Origin: Nitzschia sp. DOCU1
Taxonomy: Eukaryota > Bacillariophyta > Bacillariophyceae > Bacillariales > Bacillariaceae
Assembly: GCA_951394045.1 (NCBI GenBank)
Contig: OX595995.1
Coordinates: forward strand, 310,001-374,000
Direction: 5' to 3'
Length of the DNA: 64,000 nt
The notes under the pieces were generated by a model. The model saw nothing but the letters and a program-made list of their open reading frames with translations. It was not told the DNA's origin and did no database searches. Shown piece by piece: positions 20,633-32,473 of this stretch (its first letter is position 1; the number at the start of each line of letters is the position of its first letter). The translations under genes were made by a program, and so were the position numbers.

Positions 20633-21961
20633 TCATGAAGATACTATACTTTCAAATTTTTGAAGGGAATCCAATTCCCGAAGTCGTGCATTCCGTACTC
20701 GATCGGTCCACCATCGGGTTTGTTCCCAGATTTCTTTATAGCTCAAATTGGTCGTCGAGAGTAATTCATTGGGCAAGGGCGCTAGCATGTGCTTGGCAAT
20801 TATACTCGGCATGAACTTTTGACCAACGGTTCTCAAGACAAACTCGGTTTGTAGAAAGAAATCCTTGGCGGGGGGCATGGAATTGTCCGACAATTCATGC
20901 AAGGCATTAGCATCTGCTAGCCGCCTGGAACTAAAGGAAACAATCGCTTGATACCAATCATCGCTGGCGTCTTGCAAACTTTGAATGAAGGTCTCAACGT
21001 CTTGAAGGGCTGCATTGCAGGCTTGGCCTGCTGCTGCCGATACGGCATGAGCGGAATCACCCAAAAACAAGACGCAATCGCTCGCATGAAGTTTGCTGCA
21101 TTTGGCCGTCTTTGCATAATTCACGGGTGTGTGGAGCAAGTGACGAGCTTCTTCGGTAGAAATAAACTTGGAAAGCGAATCTGGAGATAGTTTCTCAAAG
21201 TAGGGTTTGACTTGTTCTTCAGTCGTCATGCCGGCTAGCGGATCCTTGTCGGCTGCGGGATAAATCATAACGCCAGAGCAAAAGCCGTACTTTGATGGGA
21301 CCATCAGTACAGTAACAGGTCCAAACATCCATCCTTGGACTTTGTCATCATCAAGTTCCATCGTACTATCGTAGCTCTTGATTGGGATAGAAAAAGTCCG
21401 ATAGTGATTGGGCACGTCTGCTTCTTCTACGGTTAGCTCGCCTTCTTCGGCTAGCCAGGATCGTATTGTGGAGTTTGCCCCATCGGCGGCAATGAGTCCG
21501 TCAAAGAACACGTACTCTCCATCCGACGCGTCATTGTCCCGCACATAAACGACCTTTTCATCTAGTTCGATGGCTTCAACGGAAGTTTCAAAGTGCAGAT
21601 TTAGAGAACTGTTGTCGCCCCACTTTGTGTGTTTTGTGATGTAGTTCAACATTGTGTAGACGATGAGATTTCGATCCAGATAGAGCGACGGATTGCGTTT
21701 CAAGGATGTGGGGCTTTTGCCCTGTAGCGTCACGCCATTGATCCAAGTGCCTGCATCAAAGAGTGCCTGTTGCAGATCGGGTTCGGCTGCTTGCAACCCC
21801 CGTTGTTGCAAGCCGATGGGGTAGGTTCGGAGTGACCTTGGATCTGATATCCTCAGATCGCTTCGCTTTTCGTAGATATGAACTTGATAGTTTGGTCGTT
21901 GTACTAGACGTTGAGCAGCTAGAAGTCCAGCTGGGCCAGCGCCTACTATTACAATCTTCAT
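20633..21961 (-). CDS. FAD-dependent monooxygenase, KMO/UbiH-like (442 aa)
   Basis: This is a group A flavoprotein monooxygenase, which hydroxylates an aromatic or similar substrate using NAD(P)H and O2. An N-terminal Rossmann FAD motif VIVGAGPAGLLAAQRL (GxGxxG at residues 7-12) is followed by an acidic residue ending strand 2 (HIYEKR). A GLIAADGANSTIRSWL segment (about 155-170) matches the DG motif. LFLGDSAHAVSAAAGQACN (near residue 300) is the second FAD-binding motif (GD...H...G). Kynurenine 3-monooxygenase is the nearest family that I can name, but the substrate is open. There is no clear targeting peptide or C-terminal membrane anchor. The frame is complete and ATG-started at 21961. Its 3' third is the source of the tandem array to its left. 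Confidence 0.88.
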   Translation of the reverse strand: MKIVIVGAGPAGLLAAQRLVQRPNYQVHIYEKRSDLRISDPRSLRTYPIGLQQRGLQAAEPDLQQALFDAGTWINGVTLQGKSPTSLKRNPSLYLDRNLIVYTMLNYITKHTKWGDNSSLNLHFETSVEAIELDEKVVYVRDNDASDGEYVFFDGLIAADGANSTIRSWLAEEGELTVEEADVPNHYRTFSIPIKSYDSTMELDDDKVQGWMFGPVTVLMVPSKYGFCSGVMIYPAADKDPLAGMTTEEQVKPYFEKLSPDSLSKFISTEEARHLLHTPVNYAKTAKCSKLHASDCVLFLGDSAHAVSAAAGQACNAALQDVETFIQSLQDASDDWYQAIVSFSSRRLADANALHELSDNSMPPAKDFFLQTEFVLRTVGQKFMPSIIAKHMLAPLPNELLSTTNLSYKEIWEQTRWWTDRVRNARLRELDSLQKFESIVSS

Positions 21962-24321
21962 CGTCGTGGTTGATGTTATTATTGTGTCAATGCTTTTATG
22001 TTATCATCAGATTATCTACCGGTATCTCCGTTGCAGACGGACTTGACTGTACGCGTTTTACCAGGATACAGGACTTCATGGCGATGATGGATATACGCTT
22101 TTCGGTCCCAAAAGGCTCTGGCATCGTTCAATTCTCTTCGACGCGCCAACTCCGAGAGACAAAAATGTAAGGCTTTTATCTACCGGCGAGAAGAAATCCA
22201 ACGAATACGCGACCATAGAATGAGGCAGAGAATGTCGCAAGAAAGGTCACATTAAATTTGGAACCGAACTCATTTATCGAATTGACATTTCTACTTCAAG
22301 ATGATTGTTCGGGCATTGTTGACGTCGCTTCAGGCTGTACAGCTACACCTCCGACGATATTTTTTCTACCCTCCACCAGCTACGATCTTTCGACTGCTAC
22401 TGCGAATAATCAATCGACATGGGTGGTCTGAATCTTTAGTTTTGCGGAGCAGTACACTTTTCGCGTAGGTTCTACACAACGTAGATGCCGCGTGTACATT
22501 GTACAAGGATGACTCGAATGACTTCTTCTTCTGGACGACCCATGCTTTGCGATTCACGACTACCGATGCGCGTAGACCCTTACTAATAGCTACTATGAAA
22601 GCATCGTCAAACTACCTGAGCTCAGAACTCCATAGGCTGTGCCACTTTACTTTTTCCATTCTCGCCTAGCTTTTATCGATACTAGTAGTTATAATAGAGC
22701 ATCAATACATTCTGCTTTCCATTCTCTACACTCTGCTTTCCGTTCGTTTCAGCAGAAAGTTGCCCTAATAGCCCATGACCTCTTCTGTGGTGCCTGCCCC
22801 AAAGTCAAAGTCCCAGCACTCGTTAAATCCTTGTTCTATGTTGGCACCAATGGCATCGAATTTGTCTCCTTCCGAGGGATCAGGGGGGGGTCATGAACAC
22901 CGTCTATTGTCGATGGTGGCACTCAATTCATGTTGTAGCTGTCAAATACACGTTCATAATTGTTGTATAGTCACAGCACCATGCTTCAGCCCCTGCCTCC
23001 CTTTTCTTGATCCAGAGCAAAGCGCACTCCTCAGTATCCACACAGTATCAAGTAAAAGTATAGCAGCCCGCAGGCTTCAAAGTTCCTGGACCCATCTGAG
23101 TTGGTGGGACAGGCCAAAATCCCTGGTCATCCACCCACTGCCAGTCCTACTGTGATGAGAGTCAAGGATGGGTTGTCAAGAATTGTAGCAAACAGGTTCG
23201 CGTTGACCCCTAGATCAGGCGAAGTATATTCCCTGGCAAGAGGCATGTAGTGTGAGCCTCGAATAGAAAGCACTCAGGCCGATCACTTTCTGGATAGAAG
23301 CCACAACCGTCTCTTCAACAACATTGAAAGGCAAGAGAGCTATCACATCAGTCTCGTCCATAAAACTGATAGGCAAGTGAAACTGGCTGTTTAAGAGATC
23401 TCCCAGCTTGAAGATTGAAGACTGTCACGAAACACGTTTAAAACAACACGGGACTAAGTGAGAAGCTACGTGTTTTTGTACCAGGGTCGCCTGACGGCCG
23501 CCTGACGGTCGCCTGACGGCCGCCTGACGGTGGAACCAGTACTGTGTGCATACAAACAGCGACGGGAGACAGACTCATTCATTCCCTTATTGTAACGAGC
23601 CATCATTCGTTTTACGGTCGTTTCACAATATCCTTGCAACTGGAGACTTCAAAGAGATTGAAGCAGACCTGTGAAGGTTCCCTGGAAATCCAACAATCAG
23701 TGCGGTGGTGCTTCTTGAGGACGAGATCGAAGAAGGAGCTTGCTCGCGAGGACTCCTCCTTGGAGACTACATTGGATGAGCAGGGTCCATTACTTTTCTC
23801 TATTAACCGTGAAACCAGCCTAGTAGGAATCGTAAAAGGAATGTTCTTAGACGATGAGGTGAGTCTTGTCTTGTAAAAGATCGGCACGACCGTACTACGG
23901 GATGACTGAGAAAAGCACAAAAGAGATCCCTTGCAATGTTGGAAAAGCCCTGCGGAATAAGAGGAAGTATCCCGATATCGTTATCGGTAGTATTTGAAGG
24001 CATGTTGCCACTTTGTAATATCATCATGCTCATGTTGGTGCAAGGATTTGGCATCTGCTAAATGCCTTTCGCTAAAGGGAAAACTAGGAAAAATAAGCTT
24101 GATGATGTCAGTAATGAATCGGCCAATGTAAAGGAAAGAAGTACTATGTTCATGTGTATGTACAGGCGTGGAGAACTTCAGATATTGTAGAAGTACGCAA
24201 AAGTAAGCAAAAATGAACGGGACCCGGCAACAGGCGTTCCTGTGAGAATGTACAATAGTCCCCTCGCAACTAGCAACGGAAACAAGAATCTCTACAAGCA
24301 TTCGTAGCAGATTCATGCACC
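21962..24321. other. intergenic region, no supported gene
   Basis: A few open frames of 80-130 codons (22639-22896, 22775-23155 and 23544-23876, all plus) show no domain, though their density is above background and an old mobile-element relic is possible around 22.7-23.3 kb. A short perfect minisatellite lies at 23487-23530 and is listed separately. Confidence 0.35.
23487..23530 (+). repeat. 11-bp minisatellite, four units
   Basis: The units are TCGCCTGACGG and CCGCCTGACGG in strict alternation, four in a row (equally two perfect 22-bp units). It lies in non-coding sequence. No function is evident. Confidence 0.9.
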
Positions 24322-25584
24322 TCAATACCTCGGTATGTTGTAGTTGCGCTGCATTCGAGGACTAAATACAAACCCGAGGCTTGCCAACTTTTCGATGCGT
24401 TCTTCGGTCATGTTCGAGTCCTTCCCTTCGTTGAATAGTTTGAATTGACGGCGTTGGCATTTGACCTAACATTGCAACAACGGGCAAGGAGTGAGTTTAC
24501 GGTAAATAGGCCAAATGAAACTGACTGTATACGGTCCTAGTCAACGTACCCAGACTGCCAATTGTGGGTTTTCAGGAAACTTCTTTGGCACGCGACAATG
24601 GCCATAGTCTGTGCGAAAGTCGCGAAGTTGATTCCATCGTTCCTCCCAGCCGGCTGCATGAGAGTCCCACACAAACCCAAGTTTCTCCAGTGCTTCCAAT
24701 CTGTCCGTTGTTAAAGTAGAATGCTTCCCTTCATTCCTCACCCGATATTGATGGCGCTGGCGCTTCACCTGAACAAGAGAAACAATGATGTGAGTCCTAC
24801 TTGTTCATGGTCGCGAAACTCGTGGAACAGTATACATATCAGGTACTTGACTTACCCAATGTGCGAGCGAAGGGTTCGTAGGCCAGTTTAAAGGAACCAG
24901 GCAATGTCCAAACTTCTGGCGGAATTCGACCATCTCTTGGAAGCGCTGGTTCCACTGTTCCCTTTGATTCGATCGAAATATACTGCTGGGGTTCCCCTCC
25001 CCAGAGCTCCCAGCGTCGGAGGACGTGTTCTCATTCGAATCATAATGAGCATTTGGCAGCGGAAAAGCAGGCCACGAGTTATTGGAAGAAGAAGATTGAG
25101 AATCGCCATCGTTGTCATTGTCGGTCACCATAGAATGTTGGTGGCAGTGGGGCAGGTGGCTATCTTGTGGCCCGTTCCAGAAGACAAGGTCGTCGAGCCG
25201 TCTTGGCTGAGCAGCAAAGCCTTCATCGTCAGTGTCGGTACACGAATCATTAACTGGAGAAAGCAACGCCATCTTCCCTTCATACGAGAACTCTTTCCTG
25301 GCAATGTTCTTCGGTGATGTGTCCGATGGAAGCAACATTCGCAAGGATTGTAAGAAGCTCGCATCGTCGTTTGAGAACAACGTCTTGAAAGAAACCTTCT
25401 GAACAGGCACTACACCTCGTGGGTCGATTGGTGTCGGTTCGAGGACGACCGACGAGAGACCAAAAAGGAGTCCATTTTCGAAGGATCCTGGGGCACACGA
25501 ATCGTATTTGATCTTGATAACATCTCGGCCATCATCTGATGTCGGAGAGTTGAAAATGTTGGTCATTTCCGATTCAGACATCAT
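24322..25584 (-). CDS. helicase-associated (HA) repeat protein, three exons (363 aa)
   Basis: Exons on the minus strand are 25584-24856, 24768-24550 and 24465-24322, with introns of 87 and 84 nt; all joins are phase 0. Residues 1-210 are a Ser/Asp/Asn-rich leader with no known domain. HA repeats follow: WNQRFQEMVEFRQKFGHCLVP at the end of exon 1, then WEERWNQLRDFRTDYGHCRVP in exon 2. Each is followed by a link of the type VKxQRxQxxxxNEGK...LxxLGFVW/F. The HA domain (PF03457) is a small helical module thought to bind nucleic acid, and proteins made only of such repeats are common in diatoms. ATG 25584 is the first in frame. Function is unknown beyond that. Confidence 0.82.
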
Positions 25585-28097
25585 CTTTCGTGCAAGGTGG
25601 TTGAAAACGAGAATACGATACTCCAATGAAAATATGAGTTCAACACCGATTCGATGTCTTCCCGCAGATGAAATTTCCAAGATCTAATGAGAGGGAGAGG
25701 TGGGACGACTCCTTTCAGACTTCATGATGGTGCATAGGGCGTGTGAGAGGTGATGATCAACCAACGCGTCTGTCGATGATGAGTACCGGTTCGGCTTGTG
25801 TTTGTCCGGCCGACAGTGAGGCATCATTTAATGATGAATCCTTCCTAAAGAAGCAGAATGACGCACAGGGCTATAATCTTCATTCATGCATTGGACAAAT
25901 TCTTTTAACAAATTCTGATATCTTCTTGCCAGGGCATAGATAATAGAGTTCCGAGGTTCTGTCTAACTAAACCCGCGGATGCTTAAGTAAAGGAATTTGT
26001 AAGAACGTGGCAGGACTCCTGACGTACATGGCCGGAACTTGAACATTGAACCTCTCCCTTTGGATCAAAAAGACGATCCGATCGTCGGTAGATCCCAGTG
26101 TTGGGCACCGATTTTATACACTTTCAAAGCCAAAACTACGCATGCTCGGGCAAACGAATTTATTTCTATTCTCCGTCACACCGAGGGCATTTCTGTTTGC
26201 GTTCCCCTTCTGTGAGGAAAAGGACACAAAACTCTGTCCAGCATCATCATTGATTCTCCGAAAGGGCAATAACGTATCTCCATTGATAGTGGCCATTTGC
26301 GCCGAGTACGCTATTCTCCTAAGAAATCCATAAATAAATATGACCGCAAAGAACATGTCTGGGGAGTATCGGTGTGCGAACTAGGACTCATTTCGAACTG
26401 CATTGCCGTGTCGGTGAAATAGATGGTCGAAAGTATCTTCTAGCACTTCTGTGTGCGACTCCCACTACCGGTATTTACCCCCATGTTGCCAGCGGGTTCC
26501 CATGCCACCAAGAGATGACGCATCAGCTGGCTGGAAATAAATCTCCCGCTCAATCCCGCAAAGCCTTCGAATCTATTGATCGAGGGAACGATCGGAGCTT
26601 ATTCGTACCTCCGTCTGGCACCCCGGGACTGTTATTACACCGACCGAGATTGTTGGTGATGATAAGTGAGGACTATCTCACTTACTAGAGTGTCGTGGAT
26701 GATCCCGCCACCCAGCAGAAGTATCTTGGAACTACTCGTAGTTTCATCTTTTGTAATCTTGGTTCATTTCTGGGCTGGGATCGTGGTTTCCGGCGACGGC
26801 TTGATTATCCCCCGAACACACATCATCCTCACTCGGCGATGACTTCGACAAGGCTTGGACGCGCCAGGAGGTGGCAGTGAGTCAATATACTGCGGAACTC
26901 TCCTGATCTATTGCTTTGTCGCATTCGAATATGATGGCTTCTTGAGCTTATTCATCGCATGGGACCATCGCATTCAGTTGACCACCGAAACATGTGTGGA
27001 ACGGCCGATGAGCGACAGGTCATTGTTTCTTTTGGCAAGAGCGGCACGATAGTCGTCATGCCAGCAGCAGATCACACCCAGGAGGGTTCCTTTGATTCTG
27101 CTGCTGCTGCCTGATGACGCAGGACGTCCGGCCGAACCAAGTTTTATTTCTTGTTCTCGGCGGCGTCCTCAGTGCTTGGTTCTGGTGGTGGTGTACTACT
27201 ACTACTGTTATCTGCTTCATCGACTTGCGAAAAGCAATTACTGTCCGTCCACGATTTCGTTTTCCTATGACAGCTGTTGATACTATACCTGCCCCACCCC
27301 TAGAACAACAAAGATCATCGTGGTGCTGTTGCTGGTATTCTTCCGACGTCTCCTGGCGTCCTTGGGTCGATGAGCACCAGTGCCTTCTTTGTTCCTGGCT
27401 GACCCCCCGTGGTCGTTCCTCGAACTATGCCGTCCAACTAATAAAATGAATGGTGGGGTGCACGCAAAAATTCTACTATTCATGGGCGGAGACGCTTTTG
27501 ACCTTGCGGCGGGGGCTGAGTATCGATCCATCTGCTGGTTAGAACCATTTCGCTGCTTCGACCGGACGACCTTTGATGTTGACCTTGATCATGCCAGAAG
27601 AATAGAAGAACGTGCACTATAAAGTATTACTTTGAAACATGGATGTGTATTCTTGCATTGAAGGATGAACAATAGTCGTAGGCAGTAGTTGCGAGCGATC
27701 ATTGCATCATGAGATTCAGTCGTCCATAGCTATCGGCTTTTGGGGGTTCGTGAGACGACTGCACCGCCAGCGCGCGCTTTTGGAGGGCATCAGTACGATC
27801 GCGGCAACGAGACGCACGACTCGACTCGTGGACGAGCGCCCCGGGCCCCCTATTGTAGTACGATACTTCAATCGGGTGAAATGCGCAAGCGCGCAGAAGG
27901 CGAGGGGCGCTTCGCCTTTTTAGAATCCCCCACCGACGGACAGACATACTAGCACTTCCGAAACGGAACCCTCGGAAGGGCCACTTCGCCATTCGTGTCG
28001 CGTTTTTTCCCATCTTCCCCAACTCTCGCTCACAATTTTGAAAAGATCACAAAAGCAACAGCAATCACAGACAAGGAAAGAGCAACTAGTGTTAACC
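25585..28097. other. intergenic region, no supported gene
   Basis: Open frames such as 26374-26688 and 27114-27449 (plus) lack recognisable domains and convincing starts. The last 150 bases before the deacetylase contain pyrimidine-rich stretches suited to a promoter and 5' UTR. No RNA gene or transposon ends were recognised. Confidence 0.35.
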
Positions 28098-29631
28098 ATG
28101 GGAAGCATCGCTTGGAATCCACCACCACTCCATTGGGACAATTCTAGTAGTAGTGGCGACGAAGCAGGCAAATTGCGAACTACTACCGGTGGTACTACTG
28201 GTGGCAGTACGAATAGTGCTGCTGTCAACCATCACAGCAAAGTCTATCTCGCGTATGATGGCCGCATGACCTTGCACAGGCCCGTTCCTAAGAAACAGCA
28301 GGAAGATGCTAATGATGAAAATGACAGTAGTGACGACGACGAAGATGTGATAATGGAAAGACCCGAAAGAGTCCAAGTTATCTATCAAAAGCTTCAATCC
28401 ATGCCCCATGCTTCGTATAAATTTTTCGAGATTCCTTGCATTCCCGCCAGTCGTGAGGCCATAACACTGGTGCACAGTGAAGAGCATTACGAGAACATGT
28501 GCGATACGGCGTATATGAGCGACGATGAATTGATCGCCATGGGTATACCCAACGATTTGTTTTTTGGACGGGACACCTTTTTTGCAGCTCGCATGGCGGT
28601 GGGAGGCGTGTTGGAGTGCGTGAAAGCAACCACGAGTCCGTCTTCCAGGAGCAAGTACGCCATTGCCGTCGTACGACCCCCGGGACATCATGCATTGAAA
28701 AATCAGGCAATGGGTGAGTGCGCATGTGATGTAGGGCGAATGCTTCTATGCTCCAGAGCAGGTTGATTGTTGTGGGTTCGCAAATACAGTCAATGTGACT
28801 GATTGATTGATTCTTCATTCCTCTCACTCTCTTTCATCAGGTTTTTGTTACTTCAACAACGTAGCGATCGCGGCCAAGCATGCCATTGTTACCGGACGAG
28901 CCCATCGTGTGTTTATATTGGACTGGGACATTCACCATGGCAATGGGATTCAAGACTTGACCTATGACGATCCCTCCATTTTTTACTGCAGCATTCATCG
29001 TGGCGGCACAGCATCCTCCGTGCATCAGTACTTTTACCCCGGAACGGGTCATCCGACACAGGTGGGCAAGGCGGGTACCAATCTCAACATTGCTTGGCCC
29101 GTGGGTGGCATGGGCGACGAAGAATACAATCAAGCCTTTCAGAGTTTGGTGCTCCCTGTCCTACAATCATTTCGAGCGGATTTGATCTTGGTGGCCTGCG
29201 GATTGGATGCTGTCCAGGGTGATTTGATTGGAGATTGTGGGTTGAGTCATGACATGTACCACCACATGACTCGAATGCTCATGGAAGCCGCACCTGATGT
29301 ACCGATTGTAATGGCCTTGGAAGGTGGTTATAACATGGACCACAGTGCCAGTTGCATGGAACGAATCGCCATGGCACTTTTGGGGGAACCACTGCCTTCA
29401 AATCCTGACAGTCGCCGCATCAAAGCAAAGAGGAAAGTGCACAATCATCTTACGGCAACCCACATGGAAGCCATGCACTCGATTCAACGATCTTCCATGG
29501 CCTTGCAACGCAAAGGAGGTACTTGCATGTGCGGTTGCCACTACAAATGCAAGCATTGTACCAAAGGCAGCGCGTTGCCTCTCAAGAAGCGAAAGACCTG
29601 GGCAAGAGCAAAAGTAGTGGTTATGGATTAG
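28098..29631 (+). CDS. histone deacetylase, class II-like, two exons (468 aa)
   Basis: Exons are 28098-28713 and 28841-29631; the intron (127 nt) splits the Gly codon of GFCYFNN. The start ATG has a strong AACCATGG context. The catalytic domain covers about residues 50-415: RPPGHHA with the charge-relay His pair, GFCYFNNVAIAA, DWDIHHGNG with two zinc ligands (Asp, His), ACGLDAVQGD with the third Asp, and LEGGYN with the catalytic-loop Tyr. All active-site residues that I can check are present, so an active Zn-dependent lysine deacetylase is expected. The acidic insert near 78-90 is unusual but short. The C-terminus has a compact Cys/His cluster (CMCGCHYKCKHC) and a basic tail (LKKRKTW), perhaps a metal-binding and nuclear-localisation element. 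Confidence 0.93.
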
Positions 29632-29879
29632 AGAAAGAAAACATCTCAGTAGCAAAGTAAAGATAGAAAGTCGCCTATCCAGAAACGTCATGGTCAAAAT
29701 CGTGCAACGTTGAAGCGCGCCTTTCGAATGCCGGTTGGAGGATCTGCGGCTAATACGTCACAGTTAATTATTAACAAACGGCAGCGGGGCACTTTCAAAT
29801 CGCAATGGGCCTAATCTTCGGAACCTTTCAGACACCAGCCTGACACCGCGGCGAAACAACTACCGTAGACTTCTACCAG

Positions 29880-32473
29880 ATGACAATTGGAATGACTCTT
29901 CGCCGGCTCGAGACGACAGAAGGCATCCGAAAAGATAAGTCTTTTTGGCATTTTGGATCTGGTAGCCGAGCACTCCGAGCAGTCGAACACGCGACTATTG
30001 ACCCTTTGGTGGTGCCTATCGTATCGTATCCTCGTCGTCGTCTCCCGACTTCGAAAAGTGAAAGATCGCAAACGGTAGAAGTCATTCAGTTGAAAGACCC
30101 AAGAGGCTTGACTATCCATCTTGTCATCATGAATGATGGTGTACTTCAGCAGGGCTCCTTTATCGTCCGAACGGGCCCTGCCTTGCCGGAACATTCTTTG
30201 CACAAGATGCAGCAGGCCGCCAACAGTGATGACCGGTCCGCTTTCCGTCGGCTCTTTTGCTGCTTCAAACATTCTCCCCCTCCTGTCTATTCGCATTTCA
30301 ATACAGGAACGACCATGATCTTTCACTCTGAACCGCCGCCAGCAATACCAGAAGATGCAGAGGTCGACGTCAGTGAGAATCTTGATCTTCTAGAACCTTT
30401 GGGCGTTTCGATGAGGTCTCAAACTGCCGCCGTCGTTACCGCCACGAATCAATTTGACGACTCGATGTATTTCTTCGACGCGGTAGAAAGTCACGGCGAT
30501 TTGGAAAGCATGCTTGATTTGTATCCAATTGTAACTACGACAACAGTACCCCCCAAGAAATTTGTATCTCTGGATGCGCCGCAGTCCATGCTGGGTCATG
30601 ACTCTGACGGGCATATCTTTCAAGATGCCATGTCCTATCGCAATTTATTGATTCAACAATCCAAACGACGACTGTCAATCAGTGACAGATCCAACAAATC
30701 CAATGATAATGTGATCCTTCAACACATTCCGCCTGGGGCTTCTGCTAAAGGTACTACTACTACTCCTGCTGCTGAAATGGGTCCTCCAATGTCGCCGAAC
30801 ACCAAACGAAGAGGCCTCATGCATCGATTCTCTAGTCGATTTTTGACCAGCACGCGACAAATGGAACAATTACATCAACCTAGGATACTTATTCAAGAAA
30901 GGGGTTTCCCTGGGTCTCTGAGTCCAGATGAATTGGAAGCGTGTGTAAGTAGTTCATACTAATTACTTGGCTTTGGTTGCTTCGGTTGTCTTGGAGCAAC
31001 TTTTGGTATTGGGCGTGTCTCCTTATCCATTTGTGTCACTACTTGCGCTACTATTTTTGCAGCAAGCCTTGGTCAGAGAATTGAGAAATCGTCACGATCT
31101 AGCGGAAATTGTCTACAGCTTACGCCATATAGAAGACGCACCCTATGCTCTTTGTCGATTTTTGCGAGCGACCAAATTTCAGGTGCCGGCCTTGATGGAA
31201 CGTTTGGAAAAGCATGCTCCTGATTTTGCAATGGCCAAGGCAGACGACTTTTATCCCAATCTACAAGATGTCATGACCAATAATACGCCACTCTTTGCTT
31301 TCTTTTCCTGCTATCCCTTTTTGACGTCAGGGCGGGCCAAAAATGGATGCCCCGTCAATTACTTTGCCGTTGGGCGGATTCAAGCGCAAGCCTTATTTTC
31401 CATGGTGACATTTGATGCCTTTAAGAAATTCATGTGGCATCAATCCTACCATGCCTTTTCGCGGAACATGAAGATTAGCATGGTGGAAAATCCCAATGTT
31501 GTACGCATGGAAAGTGTTACCGTACTGGACTTGGCTGGGCTGACCTATGCGTCGGCATCATCGAGTGAAGCTATGGAAGCGGTTCAACTGGCAAGTCATA
31601 TTGGGGATTACTTTCCAGAGGTACGTTTCATCTGTTGGTCGGGAAAGGCGCATAGAGGATTCTTGCAACGCTGACGAACCGCGCCTCCTTTGGTTCATTC
31701 TCAACCACTTCTGCTGCCTTCACGACCTCCGCTACTACTACTACCAGACGTTGCATTGCATGATCATTTTGAATGCCCCAGCCTACTTCGCTGCTGTGTG
31801 GAGTTTGATTAAACAAATGATTGATCCTCGAACAGCCAAGCGGATTCAAGTCTTTAGCTCGGCCGCCAAGGGCACAGCGCGATTACGGGAAATGGTAGCC
31901 GATGATCAAATTCCTTCCGACTACGGCGGAAATGGGCCAAGTTTGCACACTATCATGGAAGATTTGGCCCATGGTGCTCATCCGGAAAACAACAGTGCCG
32001 AAGAGGTTCAATCATCATCATCGATAACCAAGAAGAAATTGAAGCGAACAACGGTCGAAGCGATCCAGTTGAAACGCAAAGCTACTAAAGAACATCGGAT
32101 TGAATTGAAGGGTGGAGAAGTCATGACTCTTCGAGTATTTACTCGGTCGGCAACTCCCGCAAAAGTTTCCTTGCACGGTTTGGAGACATCGGCACGGCAT
32201 ACACATCACAATGATGCGAAGAAGGCCTTGTTTGAAGGAACGCTGCAGGGAGGGCCACCACCACGTGACAATAACAACTCCGATGATGACTGGGAAAATC
32301 ATCCGCCGCCCAAACAATCCAAAGATACGGCCGTACCTCATCCTATCGGGACTACGATTGGGACTAGAATGTTCGGACCTGGGACGTTTGTGGTCAAGCT
32401 TCAAGATCTTGGTGAATCGGCTCCCTCGGGCGCTCCTACTGGAATGTTTGTGATTGTCGGGGAAGTAGCCTGA
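29880..32473 (+). CDS. CRAL-TRIO (Sec14-like) lipid-transfer protein 2, three exons (782 aa)
   Basis: Exons are 29880-30944, 31063-31620 and 31748-32473 (introns 118 and 127 nt). The leader (1-355) is long, low in conservation and Ser/Pro-rich, with FCCFKH near residue 125. The CRAL-TRIO N-lobe starts at 356 (YALCRFLRATKFQVPALMERL). The lipid-binding lobe holds GCPVNYFAVGRI and, across the second intron, DYFPE joined to TLHCMIILNAPAYF, then IDPRTAKRIQVFS. The end resembles the GOLD-like region of the paralogue at 7779-9833 (GxEVMTLRVFTRSATPAKVSL; GPGTFVVKL). It is expected to carry lipids such as phosphoinositides. ATG 29880 is the first in frame; ATG 29892 is an alternative. Confidence 0.9.

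Larger units (their letters stand above)
17507..21076 (-). repeat. tandem array, 1055-bp unit: monooxygenase 3' end plus flank
   Basis: The unit is 20022-21076: 611 bp of flank plus the last 148 codons of the monooxygenase gene. It recurs at 18967-20021 and 17912-18966, and the gene end alone recurs at 17507-17911. The offset is exactly 1055 bp throughout. The two inner copies look identical by eye. The leftmost piece has a handful of substitutions (for example in 17513-17745), so the left end is older or outside the homogenised zone. The intact gene departs from the copies at 21077. Confidence 0.93.

Noticed and set aside
18562..20671. The regular array as a CRISPR-like structure.
   Set aside because: The unit is 1055 bp with coding content and no short repeat-spacer pattern, and the window is eukaryotic.
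22639..23400. A possible transposase or copia-type relic.
   Set aside because: Frames on both strands are interrupted, and no DDE, YxDD or zinc-finger motif could be recognised.
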